A stretch of 64,000 bases of DNA from Serripes groenlandicus (taxonomy: Eukaryota > Mollusca > Bivalvia > Cardiida > Cardiidae), in contig JASEVX010000003.1 of the NCBI GenBank assembly GCA_031761405.1, positions 110,499,543 through 110,563,542 on the forward strand, given 5' to 3'. Shown here piece after piece: positions 12,479 through 24,879 of this stretch. The translations under genes were made by a program, and so were the position numbers. Every line of letters begins with the position of its first letter. The stretch's first letter is position 1. Below the pieces are notes generated by a model. It was not told the DNA's origin. It searched no databases and saw only the letters and a program-made list of their open reading frames with translations.

Positions 12479-14089
12479 TATATGTTCTCAAGAAATGTTG
12501 ATGAAATGGGCTATGGGCGTTTGTCAAAATTTAATTCACACATCTCGAGTTTACGATGATTAACAATTATGAGGTTTTCTGCAAGGGCATGATCTATTAT
12601 ACAGAGATTCCATTTTCTTTCTTGTTTTCATTTATTTAGCTTTTGCTGACGACAATAACATGAAAAACGCTGTTTATCCTTGAACGAAACTAAATGAATT
12701 GAAATCATATAAAAACCGCCAACGGAATTTTACAGCATTTGGTTCTCGACTATGTATCCTTTACTTAAAGCGATATGTATATAATTGTCTTCATTGATTG
12801 AAGAAACACATTGGCATTTTAAAATGACAAGCCAACAAGAATTGACCAAGTGGAGTCAAAAGGCATTCTTATCGGCGAAAGAGTAAAGTTTTTCTATCAG
12901 TTTCCCTTTCCCAAACGCTTTAGGCTCATACGATGCAGACGTTTGCTATGACAAAGAAGAGTATTCTAAAATTGTAAAAAGTGAATAAAAAAAGATGTCT
13001 CTTGATATATTACTTTTTACAGAATATATCTTAACGAGGAAGAGGTCGATGCTGTAGTTATCGTAAACGGTTAAACAACATTTCATCAACGACAACAACA
13101 ATTAAATATAAATTAACTCATGGCATTTAAATGCACTCGTCTAAATACAATAAAGGACAAGTCCAAGTTTGACATTTTCCAGTAAATGTACCACAACAGC
13201 GGTTTATTATTTCCATCCATCTTTAATATGATCATGTTATTGCCAATAATATCACCACTGTATTATTACCAGTAGACGAAACGGCAGCACATTTGATAAA
13301 ACTCTTAACCGTTGTCAGAGAATTAAATGCATACTTTATTATGTTTCAAGAAATAGGAAGCTTTAACACTTTAATGAGTTAAATTACATGTGTCCTGTTT
13401 TTTGTTTTGTATTTATTGCCAAATAACACGCATTTCCGCAAAGTTTGATAAATATGATTTAAGCAACTTAAATCTGCAGTTTTCTGTGATTGACTCGTAG
13501 TGATTTTCGCAGTCTTTATCTGTTCCCTCGATATTTTAATGTTGAAATGAATTTGTGCGAAAAAAACGTTTGCTTGGATCTGCGAAAGACGATACTACAC
13601 TTGAGAAAGCCAACATCAAAGTATTCAGTTGAGGCTAATTGTTCTAATTTCCTCACATCTGTGACACAAAGATAACAAGTTCATCTGTTACGATACATCT
13701 TAAAGGTACTGCCAATATTGACAAGAGTAATTAAGTCGCATCATGTGAATTTTAGTCCTTCCTGTTTTCCATGTTGGCAAATTGAAACTGGGGTATTATA
13801 GATGAACCAGTGGGGTTACAATTATTGTTTATGTTGTCATATATTACATGTATGGCTCTATTAAAGGTAGAAGAAAAAAAGTTAAGTTTCAGATGAGATA
13901 TGGGTCTTTATTGTACATATAATGGGTATTCACTGTTCGCGTTTTCAACTAGGCTCATTTCGATGATGCGACTCAATTCTAGCACTATCCATCAATCCAT
14001 CGACTTCTTGTTTTCATTACGAAAGGGTATTCATATTTTGCCTGGAGCAAAATAACCTTGACGCATCTACAGCAGACGTTCTTTAAAAC

Positions 14090-14289
14090 NNNNNNNNNNN
14101 NNNNNNNNNNNNNNNNNNNNNNNNNNNNNNNNNNNNNNNNNNNNNNNNNNNNNNNNNNNNNNNNNNNNNNNNNNNNNNNNNNNNNNNNNNNNNNNNNNNN
14201 NNNNNNNNNNNNNNNNNNNNNNNNNNNNNNNNNNNNNNNNNNNNNNNNNNNNNNNNNNNNNNNNNNNNNNNNNNNNNNNNNNNNNNNNN
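14090..14289. other. Assembly gap of 200 N, likely a CT microsatellite
   Basis: The gap starts immediately after 'cagacgttctttaaaac'. The same sequence in units 2 (20115) and 4 (37967) is followed by 1.1-1.3 kb of CT-rich microsatellite. The round length suggests a placeholder, so the true gap is probably longer. Confidence 0.8.
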
Positions 14290-15032
14290 TTGAATATTTC
14301 ACCGAAAGCCTGTAAGTCAGCCCTTTTGGAATCACGTGCATGCATCATTATGTGACTCCAGAAACGGAGACACCGAAACACTCAATTTCAGCCTGGCGAG
14401 AGATAAACATTGTTCAAACTTTATTCGTTCCCTATTACGTGACATGCACGTAGTCTATTAAATGTAATAAGGCTCTCCAACGCTATTTAATTGATTTGTC
14501 TCGATGATATTCAAATCAGTGTACTTTTATTTTCGTGTATTTTCAAGAACAATACAAGGCTAAATGTTTTATACCCCTGAAGGACGATCATTAACTCAAT
14601 TGAATGACAACGGTCTAGCCCTGAAGGACAGCTAAACTATACATGATTTAATTAACAACAGTCCAAGTGATGCTTCAGACAATCGTGGAAATACAACAAG
14701 GGTATTCGTGATAAGATACTAGACCAATGCGTCTGTGTTTTAATTACAATTGAGGTACGATAGACTGTATTTGAAACTAAATGCAAATTTACACAAGAAA
14801 AAGACTGTTTATTATTCTGTTAAATCAGTCATAGAAAATGAATCATTCAAAATATTATCCACTGGGATAAAACTCTGTAAGCCTGTATTACCCAGAGGTA
14901 TAACTCTGTCAGAATTCATTTGAAAATACTTAAGACTGTTAAGGTGAACAAACGATTGTATTTGTTTCGAATGGAGCATGGCCTTTCGTTATTTAAATTC
15001 GTAGGCATGGACTCAGATGTATGGCACATAAT

Positions 15033-16360
15033 ATAGGTTCAATTGATCAATTATGGGAAAATATTGTGTTGGACGATTTCCTTCGGCTGAGTTGCCCGAG
15101 CTTGCGAGGCAGAACTCGCCGAAGGAACGTGTCCCAACACAATAGAATTCACATAATCATGCTATAACCTTTTATTGTATATATTGATATTGGCTATTTA
15201 AAATGTTCGTTTTGTTTGTTTAAACACGCTCACACTATTAGAAAAATTATCAGTCGTTTTGATTGTTTAGATAAATAAACATAACCATATAGCGCAATTA
15301 TACTTTCCTTTACGCGGTTGCTAAGTCGCGGAAAATATAATTTACGAACCGCCATTGTTGTCGACTCGAAATTAGAATCGTCGACAAATGATGTGTAACG
15401 CCTTTACTAACAGTGTTTTTCATTAAGAACTCGTGATTATCTTATTCTTATATTTACGCCTGGATATTTGCATTTTTATACGATTTAGATGCCCCTTTAA
15501 AAGGGCCTTTGACCTCGCAGTATGTTCAGTAAAGCGAACAACACATCATTGATATACATATAAAGGCTACTGCGTTGATAAACTCACATCGGAGGATAAC
15601 AAAACAAATCTGGAGACCTACCTTTAAAACAATCATTTGCTTATTCATCCTAGCAGTTATGAATCCCTCTTTATTTGTTGATACTTATAATAGATCGTCA
15701 ACGACAATCAAAACAACAATCGAGAAATAGTATTGATGTACGTATACGTCACAATATTACGTCAGAAACTACGTACTTTTTACTAGCATAGCTAACGCTA
15801 TAAATAGACCAGACAGGTTTTGTGTATACATGTCTATCGATTTTTTTCTCTACGTTGTCATCTAAAAAACAATGTACTACGAACCGTATAAGCACAGCTT
15901 TTTCCTAGCACTATCAGAGAGTCGAACCTTGAGCGAGATCACATCTGTAAACTGATTCAAGTCCGTCTACATTGATACACAGACTAAACAACAGATGTTT
16001 TTTTATTTCATTTATATTTGTAAATATGCCTAATTAGTTGTTTAAATCATTTAAATGGCTTCACTTGCCTGCGATGCACTAAGCCCTGACAGTAACAAAT
16101 ATGGTTAATGTTTATTTATCTAAACAATCCAAAACGACTGTTAATTTTTCTAATAGTGTGAGGTGGTTAAAACAAACAAAACGACACATTTTAAATAGCC
16201 AATATCAAATTATACAATAAAAAAGGTTATTGCATGATTATAGGAATCTATTGTGTTGGGACTCGTTCCTTCGGCGGAGTTCTGTCCTTGCAAGCTCGGG
16301 CAACTCAGCCGAAGGAACTCGTCCAACACAATATTTTCCCATATTGATGCAATAACCTAT
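15033..16360. mobile_element. 1.3-kb foldback element with hairpin-bearing arms
   Basis: The ends ATAGGTT...TATGGGAAAATATTGTG and its complement at ~16318-16360 are inverted. The arms stay similar for ~260 bp ('ttatgggaaaatattgtgtt', 'ctatttaaaatg', 'gtgagc/ctcacac', 'agataaataaacat'). Each arm contains a further ~83-bp imperfect hairpin bounded by TATTGTGTTGG and CCAACACAATA. Unit 2 lacks it: 'gatgtatggcacata' there runs into a SINE tail and then 'attacgtcgacttttcat'. The centre has no transposase frame, so it is non-autonomous. Confidence 0.8.
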
Positions 16361-16369
16361 AATATTACG

Positions 16370-16526
16370 TCGACTTTTCATTTAGTCATGATCCTTGGGT
16401 AAACAATCTAGTACTAGGCTAGGAAATATCCCTGGCACTCCACTAATAGCGCTGCGTCTTGGCATCGAATTCAGCACGCCCGGCTCAGAATCCCGACCGC
16501 TAACCACTCGGCCACGACGGATTCCT
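16370..16526 (-). mobile_element. SINE (minus strand), shared with unit 2
   Basis: Reading the complement: 'aggaatccgtcgtggccgag', an A-box-like GAGTGGTTAGCG, the core and a tail. The counterpart at 24226-24434 is at the corresponding place in unit 2, so it predates the duplication. The B-box region is mutated. Confidence 0.65.
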
Positions 16527-16622
16527 ATTCGGGTTTAGCTGGAGTCGGTGCGTGATGCGTGACATTGTTCTTGGTGATTTAATAATTCCCTCAATCATGA
16601 TATGAATTAATACATGTTTTAA

Positions 16623-16842
16623 CCCTTTCCACTATAGACGCTTTCTGACGCTCTTGAGCTGACCAGTTTTCAAAAAGTTTAAAAAAAGAAGAAATTGCTC
16701 AAAACGCACAATTTCTCCTTTTGCCAAAATGTTTCCAACTTTTTCCAGTCTTTATACTTTCTTAACTGAGATCTTCCACAGTTGTGCTAGATGTTTTAAA
16801 AATCGTCTGTGCAGATGTGTTGTTTGTTGGAAAATGTATATA
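16623..16842. mobile_element. TTAA-family MITE
   Basis: TTAA at 16619-16622, CCCTTTCCACTATAGACGC end, central 'aaattgctcaaaacgcacaa' and 'aaaatcgtctgtgcagatg' near the right end. The right terminus is eroded. An orthologous copy is at 24525-24702. Confidence 0.7.
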
Positions 16843-17523
16843 TATCAATATATTTCAGCTTTGTACAAAGATATTTGACTTATTCATCATCTTCATCATC
16901 ATAGTTAACGTTCATAATTGGGGTGGGGAGGGGTCTTAACCTCTGAACACTTTTCCGTGACTGCTTACACGTTAATAGCCATTCTAAGTTGTAAGTTGCA
17001 TGTTCATATTTCAAAATATTACTATTTAAACAATCAATGATTAGAACATTGTCTGTTTTAAAAGACAATTGTTCGATTGATTGATTGGTGCTTTTCGCCG
17101 CTTTCATAATTGATTCAAGTATATCACGGCGTTTCCTAGGTAGGTTACCGTACTTCTTGGTCATTTAAGGTATAAACGTGTATTGATGAAGTTACTTGAA
17201 ATCCTAGAACAAATATACTCCCATTTTCTTAAAGTCATACATGACATGTTTGGATAGTTCAAACTAGTTTGCAGACATTCGAACTGTAACATATACTTCC
17301 CAGCATCCAAATCCTACACATTTTTCGACTATGTTATTAAAGTTTAACACGGCATATCTGATTATAAATATCTTGCAGACGTTCAAACTACTAGGACTAC
17401 TACTAACTATTTACTACCCTTTTTCTCACCGTAAATTAATAATAAGGATCTATTTGTGTAGAGATAAATATCTGCAGGTATAAACGTATATTAATAAAAT
17501 CGTAGTTATTGGAAATTCTACAA

Positions 17524-17750
17524 TGAATGAATGAATGTAATATTGTTTATGGCGCATCGACAGCTAAGGTCATTTAGCGCGCAATTAATTTTAATTATTC
17601 ATGATCCTGGGTTAAACAAACCAGTACTAGGCTAGAACATGTGCCTTGCCCAAGGGCACTCCACTATGACCGTAGTGCCGCGACTGGGGATCGAACCGGG
17701 ACACCCGGTTTCGAAATCCCGACGCTAACCTGTCGACCACAGCGGATTCC
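17524..17750 (-). mobile_element. SINE (minus strand) with 13-bp target duplication
   Basis: The complement shows the V-type SINE: 'ggaatccgctgtggtcgac', B box GGTTCGATCCC, 'cccttgggcaaggcac' and a (attc)n-like tail. Direct repeats GGAAATTCTACAA (17511-17523) and GGAAATCCTACAA (17751-17763) flank it with one mismatch. Unit 1 at ~11652 has the single uninterrupted 'ggaaatcctacaaaa'. Insertion after duplication is therefore demonstrable. Confidence 0.85.
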
Positions 17751-18033
17751 GGAAATCCTACAAAAGTGAACGACTAAAAATATTAAAGTTTTACACGGCA
17801 TATCTGAATAATAACAAGCATGCAGATAGTCAAACTATTAACTATTGTCTACCCCGTTTTTAATTAGATAAGTATATATATCTTTCCAGAATAAGTTTAT
17901 AGAAATGTAATAGAGATAGATATCTGCAGGTATAACGTGTTCATGAGCAATCAAAGTTATTTTCAAAATTCATAATAATGTTACGATCACATTTTTAGAT
18001 TTCCGAAAAATCATGTCTGAATCAAACATTATC

Positions 18034-18222
18034 CAAGGAATCCGCTGTGCTCGAATGGTTAGCGTCGGGGATTTGAAACCGGGTGTCCCGGGTTCGATAC
18101 CTAGTCGCGGCAGTACGGTCATGGTGGAGTACCCTTGGGCAAGGCACATGTTCTATCCTAGTACTGGTTTGTTTACCCAGGGATCATGAATAAGTGAACT
18201 GGCGCCGTGATATAACTGAATG
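18034..18222 (+). mobile_element. V-type SINE, counterpart of the 11931 copy
   Basis: Same head, core and tail at the same place in unit 2, with point differences (for example GCTCGAATGGTTAGCG in the A-box region). Confidence 0.75.
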
Positions 18223-18363
18223 TACATACATTTGCACAGTTCTATAAAACGATGCATATTACGTGTTTTGATTACGTTGGCTTATTTAAAGTAGATAGAC
18301 AGCGTCGGAATAAAGACAACTCAATGTAAAATGAATTTACATTCATTAGACTAGTTTGCTATT

Positions 18364-18528
18364 TGAGCCGTTCTACGAGAAAACCAACATTATGAACTCT
18401 GCATAATGTATCGACCCAGATCAGTCTGCGCAGTCCGCACAGGCTAATCCGGGTATATAGCATGCTTAGGCTGATCCTGTTCGTTATTTTACGCAGACTC
18501 CACCAGGTTGGGTGTTCCCGTTTATATA
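18364..18528. mobile_element. GAGCCGTT-family MITE with internal deletion
   Basis: Counterpart of 12262-12478, but the segment between 'gctaatccggg' and 'tatagcatgcttagg' is missing, a deletion of about 55 bp. Confidence 0.65.
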
Positions 18529-20129
18529 TGAAAAGACAAATGTTCTCAAGAATTGTTGATGGCATGCGCTATGGGCGTTTGTCAAAATTTAATTCACACA
18601 TCTCGAGTTTACGATGATTAACCATTATTAGGCGTTCTGCAAGGGCATGATCTATTATACAGAGATTCCATTTTCTTTCTGGTTTTCATTTATTTATCTT
18701 TTCCTGGCGACAATAACATGAACAACGCTGTTTATCCTTGAACGAAACTAAATGAATTAAAATCATATAAAAACCGCCAACGGAATTTTACAACATTTGG
18801 TTCTCGACTATGTATCCTTTACTTAAAGCGATATGTATATAATTGTCTTCATTGATTGAAGAAACACATTGGCAATTTAAAGTGACAAACCAACAAGAAT
18901 TGACCAAGTGGAGTCAAAAGGCATTCTTATCGGCGAAAGAGTAAAGTTTATCTATCAGTTTCCCTTTCCCAAGCTTTAGGCTCATACGCTGCAGACGGCT
19001 GCTGTGATAAAGAAGAGTATTCTAAAATTGTAAAAAGTAAATTAAAAAAGATGTCTCTTGATATATTACTTTTTACAGAATATATCTTAACGAGGAAGAG
19101 GTCGATGCTGTAGTTATCGTAAACGGTTAAACATCATTTCATCAACGACAACAACAATTAAATATAAATTAACTCATGACACTTAAATGCACTCGTCTAA
19201 ATACAATAAAGGACAAGTCCAAGTTTGACATTTTCCAGTAAATGTAACACAACAGCGGTTTATTATTTCCATCCATCTTTAATATGATCATGTTATTGCC
19301 AATAATATCACCACTGTATTATTACCAGTAGACGAAACGGCATCACATTTGATAAAACTATTAACTGTTGTCAGAGAATTAAATGCATACTTTATTATGT
19401 TTCAAGAAATAAGCAGCTTTAACACTTTAATTTGAGTTATATTATATGTTTCCTTTTTTTTTTGTATTTATTGCCAAATAACACGCATTTCCGCAAGGTT
19501 TGATAAATATGATTTAAGCCACTTAAATGTGCAGTTTTCTGTGATTGACTCTTAGTGATTGTCTTAGTCCTTATCTGTTCCCTCGACGTTTTAAAGTTAA
19601 AGTGAATTTGTGCGAAAAAACCGTTTGCTTGGATCTACGAAAGACGACACTACAATTGAGAAAACCAACATCAAAGTATTCAGTTGAGGCTAATTGTTCT
19701 AATTTCCTGACATCTGTGTCACAAAGATAACAATTTCATCTGTTACGATACATCTTAAATATTGACAAGAGTAATTAAGTCGCATCATGTGAATTTTAGT
19801 CCTTCCCGTTGTCCATGTTGGCAAATTGAAATTGGAGTATTATATATGAACCAGTGGGGTTACAATTATTGTTTATGTTGTCATATATAAGATGTATGGC
19901 TCTATTAAAGGTAGAAGAAAAGTTAAGGGTCAGATGAGATCTGGGTCCTTATTGTACATATAATGGAGTATTCACTGTTTGCGTTTTCAACTAGGCTCAT
20001 TTTCGATGATGCGGCTCAATTCTAGTACTATCCATCAATCCATCGACTTCTTGTTTTCATTACGAAAGGATATTAATATGTTCCCTGGAGTAAACGACCC
20101 TTGACGCATCTACAGCAGACGTTCTTTAA

Positions 20130-20304
20130 TTCACGGAACTTTCCTCCCTCTCTCTTTCTCTGTCCGTCTGTCAGTCTGTTTCTTATATTCTCTCTAATTA
20201 TCTCTCTCAATCTAACTCTATCTTTCTCTCTATCTGTCTCTCACTCTCGCTCTATATCTGTCTCTCGTTCTCTCTCTATCTATCTCTATCTCTCTTTCTT
20301 TCTA

Positions 20305-20375
<71 letters not shown>

Positions 20376-21162
20376 CTTCATCTCTCTCTCTCTCTTTTCT
20401 CTCTCCCTGCACCTGTATCTGACTCTCTCTCTTTATATACATCTCTGTGTTTGTCTTTATGTCTGTCTGTCTCTATCTCTATCTCTTTTCTCTGTCTCTG
20501 TCTCTGTCTCTGTCTTTATATCTTTTTTCTCTCCTTTTCCTCTCTTTTTCCTCTCTTTTCCTCTCTCTGTCTCTCTTTCCTCCATCTGTCTCTCTGTCTG
20601 TCTTTCTGTCTCTATCTGTCTCTCCGTCTGTCACTCTGTGTGTCTCTCTATAATTATCTCTCCTTCTGTCTCGCTCTCTGTTTGGCTGTCTCTGTCTATC
20701 TGTCTCTTTTATCTCTGTCTCTGTCTCTCCGTCTCTCATTATCTCCGTCTGTCTCTCTGTCTCTCATTATCTCCGTCTGTCTCTCTGTCTGTCCTTATGT
20801 CGCTGTGTCTGTCTTTGTATCTGTCTCTGTCTCTGTCTCTTTCTGTTTTTCTCTCTATCTTTTTCTGTGTCTGTTTCTCTGTCTGTCTGTCCCTCTTTTT
20901 TTCTCCGTCTGTCCTCTGTCTCTGTCTGCCTGACTGCCGGTCTCTCTCTCTCTCTCTCTCTCTCTCATTCTTTTTCTCTTCTTTCTCTTAATTATCTATG
21001 TCTCTCTCTTTGTCTCTCTCTCTATTTATCTCCTTATGTCTGTCTTTTTCTCTCTTTCTGTCTTTTATTCTCTGTCTATGTATGTCTGTCACTCTCTGTC
21101 TCCCTCTCCATGTCTCTCTCTCTCTATTTCTCTCTCTCTTTATCTCTATATATCTCTCTCTC

Positions 21163-21247
<85 letters not shown>

Positions 21248-21248
21248 T

Positions 21249-21290
<42 letters not shown>
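20130..21290. repeat. CT-rich microsatellite block with a (TA)n tract
   Basis: Long runs of TC mixed with TG and TT interruptions (20138-21195). A pure (TA)n tract follows (about 21197-21245), then more (CT)n to ~21290. Frames here encode only Ser/Leu/Phe-rich (plus) or Arg/Glu-rich (minus) low-complexity peptides and are not genes. The CT strand could form polypurine-polypyrimidine structures. Confidence 0.9.
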
Positions 21291-21294
<4 letters not shown>

Positions 21295-21459
21295 ATGCTT
21301 CTTGTTTTCCAAATGTTTCTTCTTTGTCTCAGAATCTTATATTGGTCTTGATATTCCTTTGTTCTCTTTGAATTTCCTTTGCAGTACGAACATATATCGT
21401 ATTGGCTAACTATAGAATTATGATTTTAAAGTTACATATGTCTTAACAACACATACACA

Positions 21460-21690
21460 CACCTACTGACGCTTCTGCAGCCAGCGGCCGACTTTTTGAA
21501 AGAAATCCGCCGTGGGTCGAATGGATAGCGTTATGGATTTGGTACCGCGTGTCCCGAGTTCAGTCTCTGTTGCAGCGGTTGTCATGGTGGAGTACCCTTG
21601 GGTAAGACACATTTGCTAGCCTGGTACTGTTTTGTTTACCCCATCCCTATGATATGACTAAACTTATGTTTAAAACGACAAAAAGAAACA
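21460..21690 (+). mobile_element. SINE inserted in a TTAA-MITE remnant
   Basis: 'tgacgcttctgcagccagcgg' resembles the MITE subterminal sequence. From ~21504 a SINE head follows, 'aatccgccgtgggtcgaatgg', with degenerate boxes, 'acccttgggtaagacac' core and 'tatgatatgactaaac' tail. Confidence 0.6.
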
Positions 21691-22261
21691 ACAAAAGTAA
21701 CATCATATCTAACAACAGAGGCTGTAAGTAAAATTGAAAATGGACCAAGTAATTGCTCTGTCCATGATACGATATTCATATTCATTTTGAATTCACACAC
21801 ACTAAGGTAATTTAGAAGTGAAGCGTTTGCTGACTGCTATTCATACTGCATAGGTACATACACATCTATCTTAGATGCCTCTGGTGATATTTCCGTGTTG
21901 CCAATGCATAGATTTACACCGATGTGGAAAAAAATATTTGCACTCAATGTCAAGTTGTCTAACAGAAGCTACACCATTGGTGTATTCAGATTATGTTTCA
22001 TAACGAGTGATGGGCGAGGGCTAAATATAATTTGTTATTTGGTTGATTCGGCTAACACATATATGAGTGATCAGTGTGTCAGGACAATCTATAAATACCC
22101 CCATAACCCAGCAAGGTTAGATACAGACGGACAGTGAAAACGATTGCAGTTGTTTACCAAGATATATTCCTCTGATATGTGTGTGTTGAGCCCGCCCGAG
22201 CGTCTCGTATTTTCACGCAATGATTGATGATCACTTTCAATTAATGGGTTTGTAAGAATTG

Positions 22262-23280
22262 GCTCCAAAACTATAAAAGTGTAATCTGTGCTCTAAATTA
22301 GTGCTCAAGTATCTGATTGATTCGTTCTCCAAAGTGACCAATCAGAAGCCTTATTTGGAGTAAAGAGTTCATGTCTGAGCGTTTTCAGAGTCGTTATTGT
22401 TTCGGTAATAATTGAAATCCTTAATCAGAGATATGAACATTAATGCTGCCGGAAAAAAAACCTAGTAGATCCTTATCATCCTGCACATCTTTACAGTCTT
22501 ATCACGAACGACACTTTGTAATGAAACATCAAAATGACATTACAACAGTGTGAATGTGGATGAGACATCATTGGTGTGCACACTTATCTGTATATATACT
22601 CTTTACTCAGATATCCTAGGGTTGGTCATCTTGAAGAACAGTCCTTGTTTTTGCTAAGACGTTTGCCCTTTGGCATGCTGATTTGTTGTTAATATTCCAA
22701 TGTCTTTAAATCACGAAAGTTGTAATTCAGCTGTATGGTCTTTTAAAGTCAACTCGTCAAAGGCGTCGACAGGTGGTAAAATCTAGAAAACATGAGGTTG
22801 GAGATATTGTCTCTGAGGAACGAATCACCATTCATCTAGAAACGAAACGAAACGTATACTATATCTCTAGGGAAGATTCATGGAAGAATTTAATAATTTT
22901 CCATTGTTACCAGTGGGTTTGTATGATTTATATCCGTTCCTTAAGGTGATCTTGAGTTACTAGTATTCTTTATTGTCATCAAAGATCTACATATATTATG
23001 ACAACAGAAAAACATATTCTTAGAATATATGAAACATATATTAGTGCAATGAACATTTGCCAGAGCATGCTCTTAAGATTAAAGTTACGTTTTCGCCCGA
23101 GGTCCGAAGCCTGCATTGTCCGAAACTATAAAACAACTCTGGAAACGTTCTGAGTGTTCAGAAATGAACGCTCCAATAAGAGTTCTGATTGGTCAATTTG
23201 GATAACCAATTTGCTTCTGACCAATCACATAGTTGAGCATAAATTCTGTGCACAGATTAAACTTTTCGATAGTTTTGAAT
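22262..23280. mobile_element. ~1-kb element with long inverted arms
   Basis: 22262-22430 and the complement of ~23090-23280 are similar over ~170 bp. Shared landmarks are 'aaaactat', 'taatctgtgc', 'gaccaatcagaa' and 'gttattgtttcgg/gttttatagtttcgg'. An inner motif ATTGGTCA...TGACCAAT is itself inverted. Related fragments occur at 27972-28180 and 39600-39770, the latter running into an N gap. No coding region was found between the arms. Confidence 0.65.
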
Positions 23281-24225
23281 GGTGACTGATCGAACTATTA
23301 CGAATATCTAGGAATGGATACATTATTTTTGAGGCAGTACACATCTTTCCTTTACGCAGCTTTTGAAGACCAGAAAAGAGCGGAAGCAAAAAGGTATCTT
23401 GTTGCAACTACATGTACGCATATTGAAGAGTCAGGTGAACATGTACAGGCCCATAGTCTCCCAAGTGTCCCCACGGTCCGCCTACATATCATACAATTCT
23501 ATTTGATCATTTCAAGCCTGTAAGTCAAGCACTTTTGGAATCACGTGCATGCATCATTATGTGACTCCAAAAACGGAAACACCGAAACACCCAATTTCAC
23601 CCTGGCGAGGGAAAACATTTTTTTCAAACTTTATTCGTTCCCTATACATGACATTAACGTAGTGTAGTCTATTAACTATAATACGGGCTATCATCGCTAT
23701 TAATTGAATTTTTTTAATGTATGTAAACCAGTGTACCTTTGTTTTCGTGTCTTTTCAGGAACTTTACATGGCTAGATGTTTTAACCCCTGAAGACGATTA
23801 TAAAATCATTTGAATGACAACGGTCTAGCCCTCAAGACAACTATACATATATTTAAATAAAAACAGTCCCAGTGACGCTTCAGAATGTCGGTGGAAATAG
23901 CACAAGGGTATTACGTGAAACAGAAATCGTCTGTCTTTTAAATAAAATTGAGGTACAATAAACTGTATATGAAACTAAATGCAAATATAGTCAAGCAACA
24001 GACTGTTTATTATTCTGTCAGAACAGCCATAGAAAAGACCCACCAATATAAGACATTACCCAAAGGTATCATCTGTCAGGAATTCATTTATAAAGACTTA
24101 AGTCGGTAAAGGTTAACATCGATTGTATTTGTTTCGAATGGAGCATGGCTTTCGTTATCTAAATTGTCTCGGCCATGGACTCAGATGTATGGCACATATG
24201 GCTATATATATTCTGATTTTCTATA

Positions 24226-24434
24226 TGGGTTTTACGCCGCGTTCAACATTATTCTAGTTATATTACGTCGACTTTTCATTTAGTCATGATCCTTGGGTAA
24301 ACAAACTTGTACTAGGCTAGGAAATATCCCTTGCACAATGGCACTCCACCAATAACGCTGCATCTTGAGATTTGAATCCAACACGCCCGGTTCAGAATCC
24401 CCGACGCTAACCACTCGACCACGACGGATTCCTA
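24226..24434 (-). mobile_element. SINE (minus strand), unit 2 counterpart
   Basis: It keeps the tail 'ttttacgccgcgttcaaca', which the foldback element removed or displaced in unit 1, and ends at 'cgacggattccta'. Confidence 0.7.
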
Positions 24435-24524
24435 TTCGGGTTTAACCTGGAGTCGGTGCGTGATGCGTCACATTGTTCTTGGTGATACTCATTTAATCAT
24501 GATTTGAATGAATTCACGTGTTAA

Positions 24525-24702
24525 CCCTCCCCACATATAGACGCTTTAGCATGCCTCTTGAGCTAAAGTGTGACAAAAGAAAAAAATTGCTTAAAACGAC
24601 CTTTTCCAGTCTTTATACTTTCATTAACTGAGATCTTCCATAGTTTTGCCTAGATGTTTTGAAAGTCGCCTGCTGCAGATTTGTTGTATGTGGGAAAAGT
24701 GT
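24525..24702. mobile_element. TTAA-family MITE, unit 2 counterpart
   Basis: TTAA at 24521-24524, 'ccctccccacatatagacgc', 'agtcgcctgctgcagat' and 'gtatgtgggaaaagtg'. It is shorter than the unit 1 copy because the central hairpin is lost. Confidence 0.65.
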
Positions 24703-24879
24703 AAAGCATTCCATCAATATATTTTAGCATTGTACAAAGAGATTTTGACTTATTAATCATCTTCATCATCATACTTAACGTTCATAATTGGGTTGGGGAG
24801 GGGTCTTAATCACTGAACACTTTTCCCGCCACTGCTTACACGTTGATAGCCATTTTAAGTTGTAAGTTGTAATTATCTT

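Larger units (their letters stand above)
9955..17000. repeat. Segmental duplication unit 1
   Basis: Collinear with 17000-24870 and, in its first part, with 26215-27960 and 36380-37985. Anchors: 'attggcataacttcg' (10008; 26274), 'catttaaacattcaatgatt' (10172; 17025), 'acacggcatatctgaa' (10914; 17346), 'ggactcagatgtatggcac' (15008; 24179) and 'cttcatcatcatagttaacg' (16891; 24761). Differences between units are mainly separate transposon insertions. No gene lies in the unit. Confidence 0.8.
17000..24870. repeat. Segmental duplication unit 2
   Basis: Direct tandem copy of unit 1. The junction is where 'gtaagttgcatgttc' (end of unit 1) meets 'atatttcaaaatattacta' (equivalent to ~10155). It carries its own (CT)n block, a SINE at 17524-17750 absent from unit 1, and the 22.3-23.3 kb inverted-repeat element. 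Point differences are frequent, so the duplication is not very recent. Confidence 0.8.

Noticed and set aside
14058..14341. Frames through N runs (also 39715-40017 and 62831-63184)
   Set aside because: They exist only because N codons are not read as stops.
20101..21409. Long Ser/Leu-rich proteins (up to 296 codons) and Arg/Glu-rich minus-strand frames
   Set aside because: All frames are open because the DNA is (CT)n microsatellite. The same holds for 37953-39379 with frames up to 464 codons.
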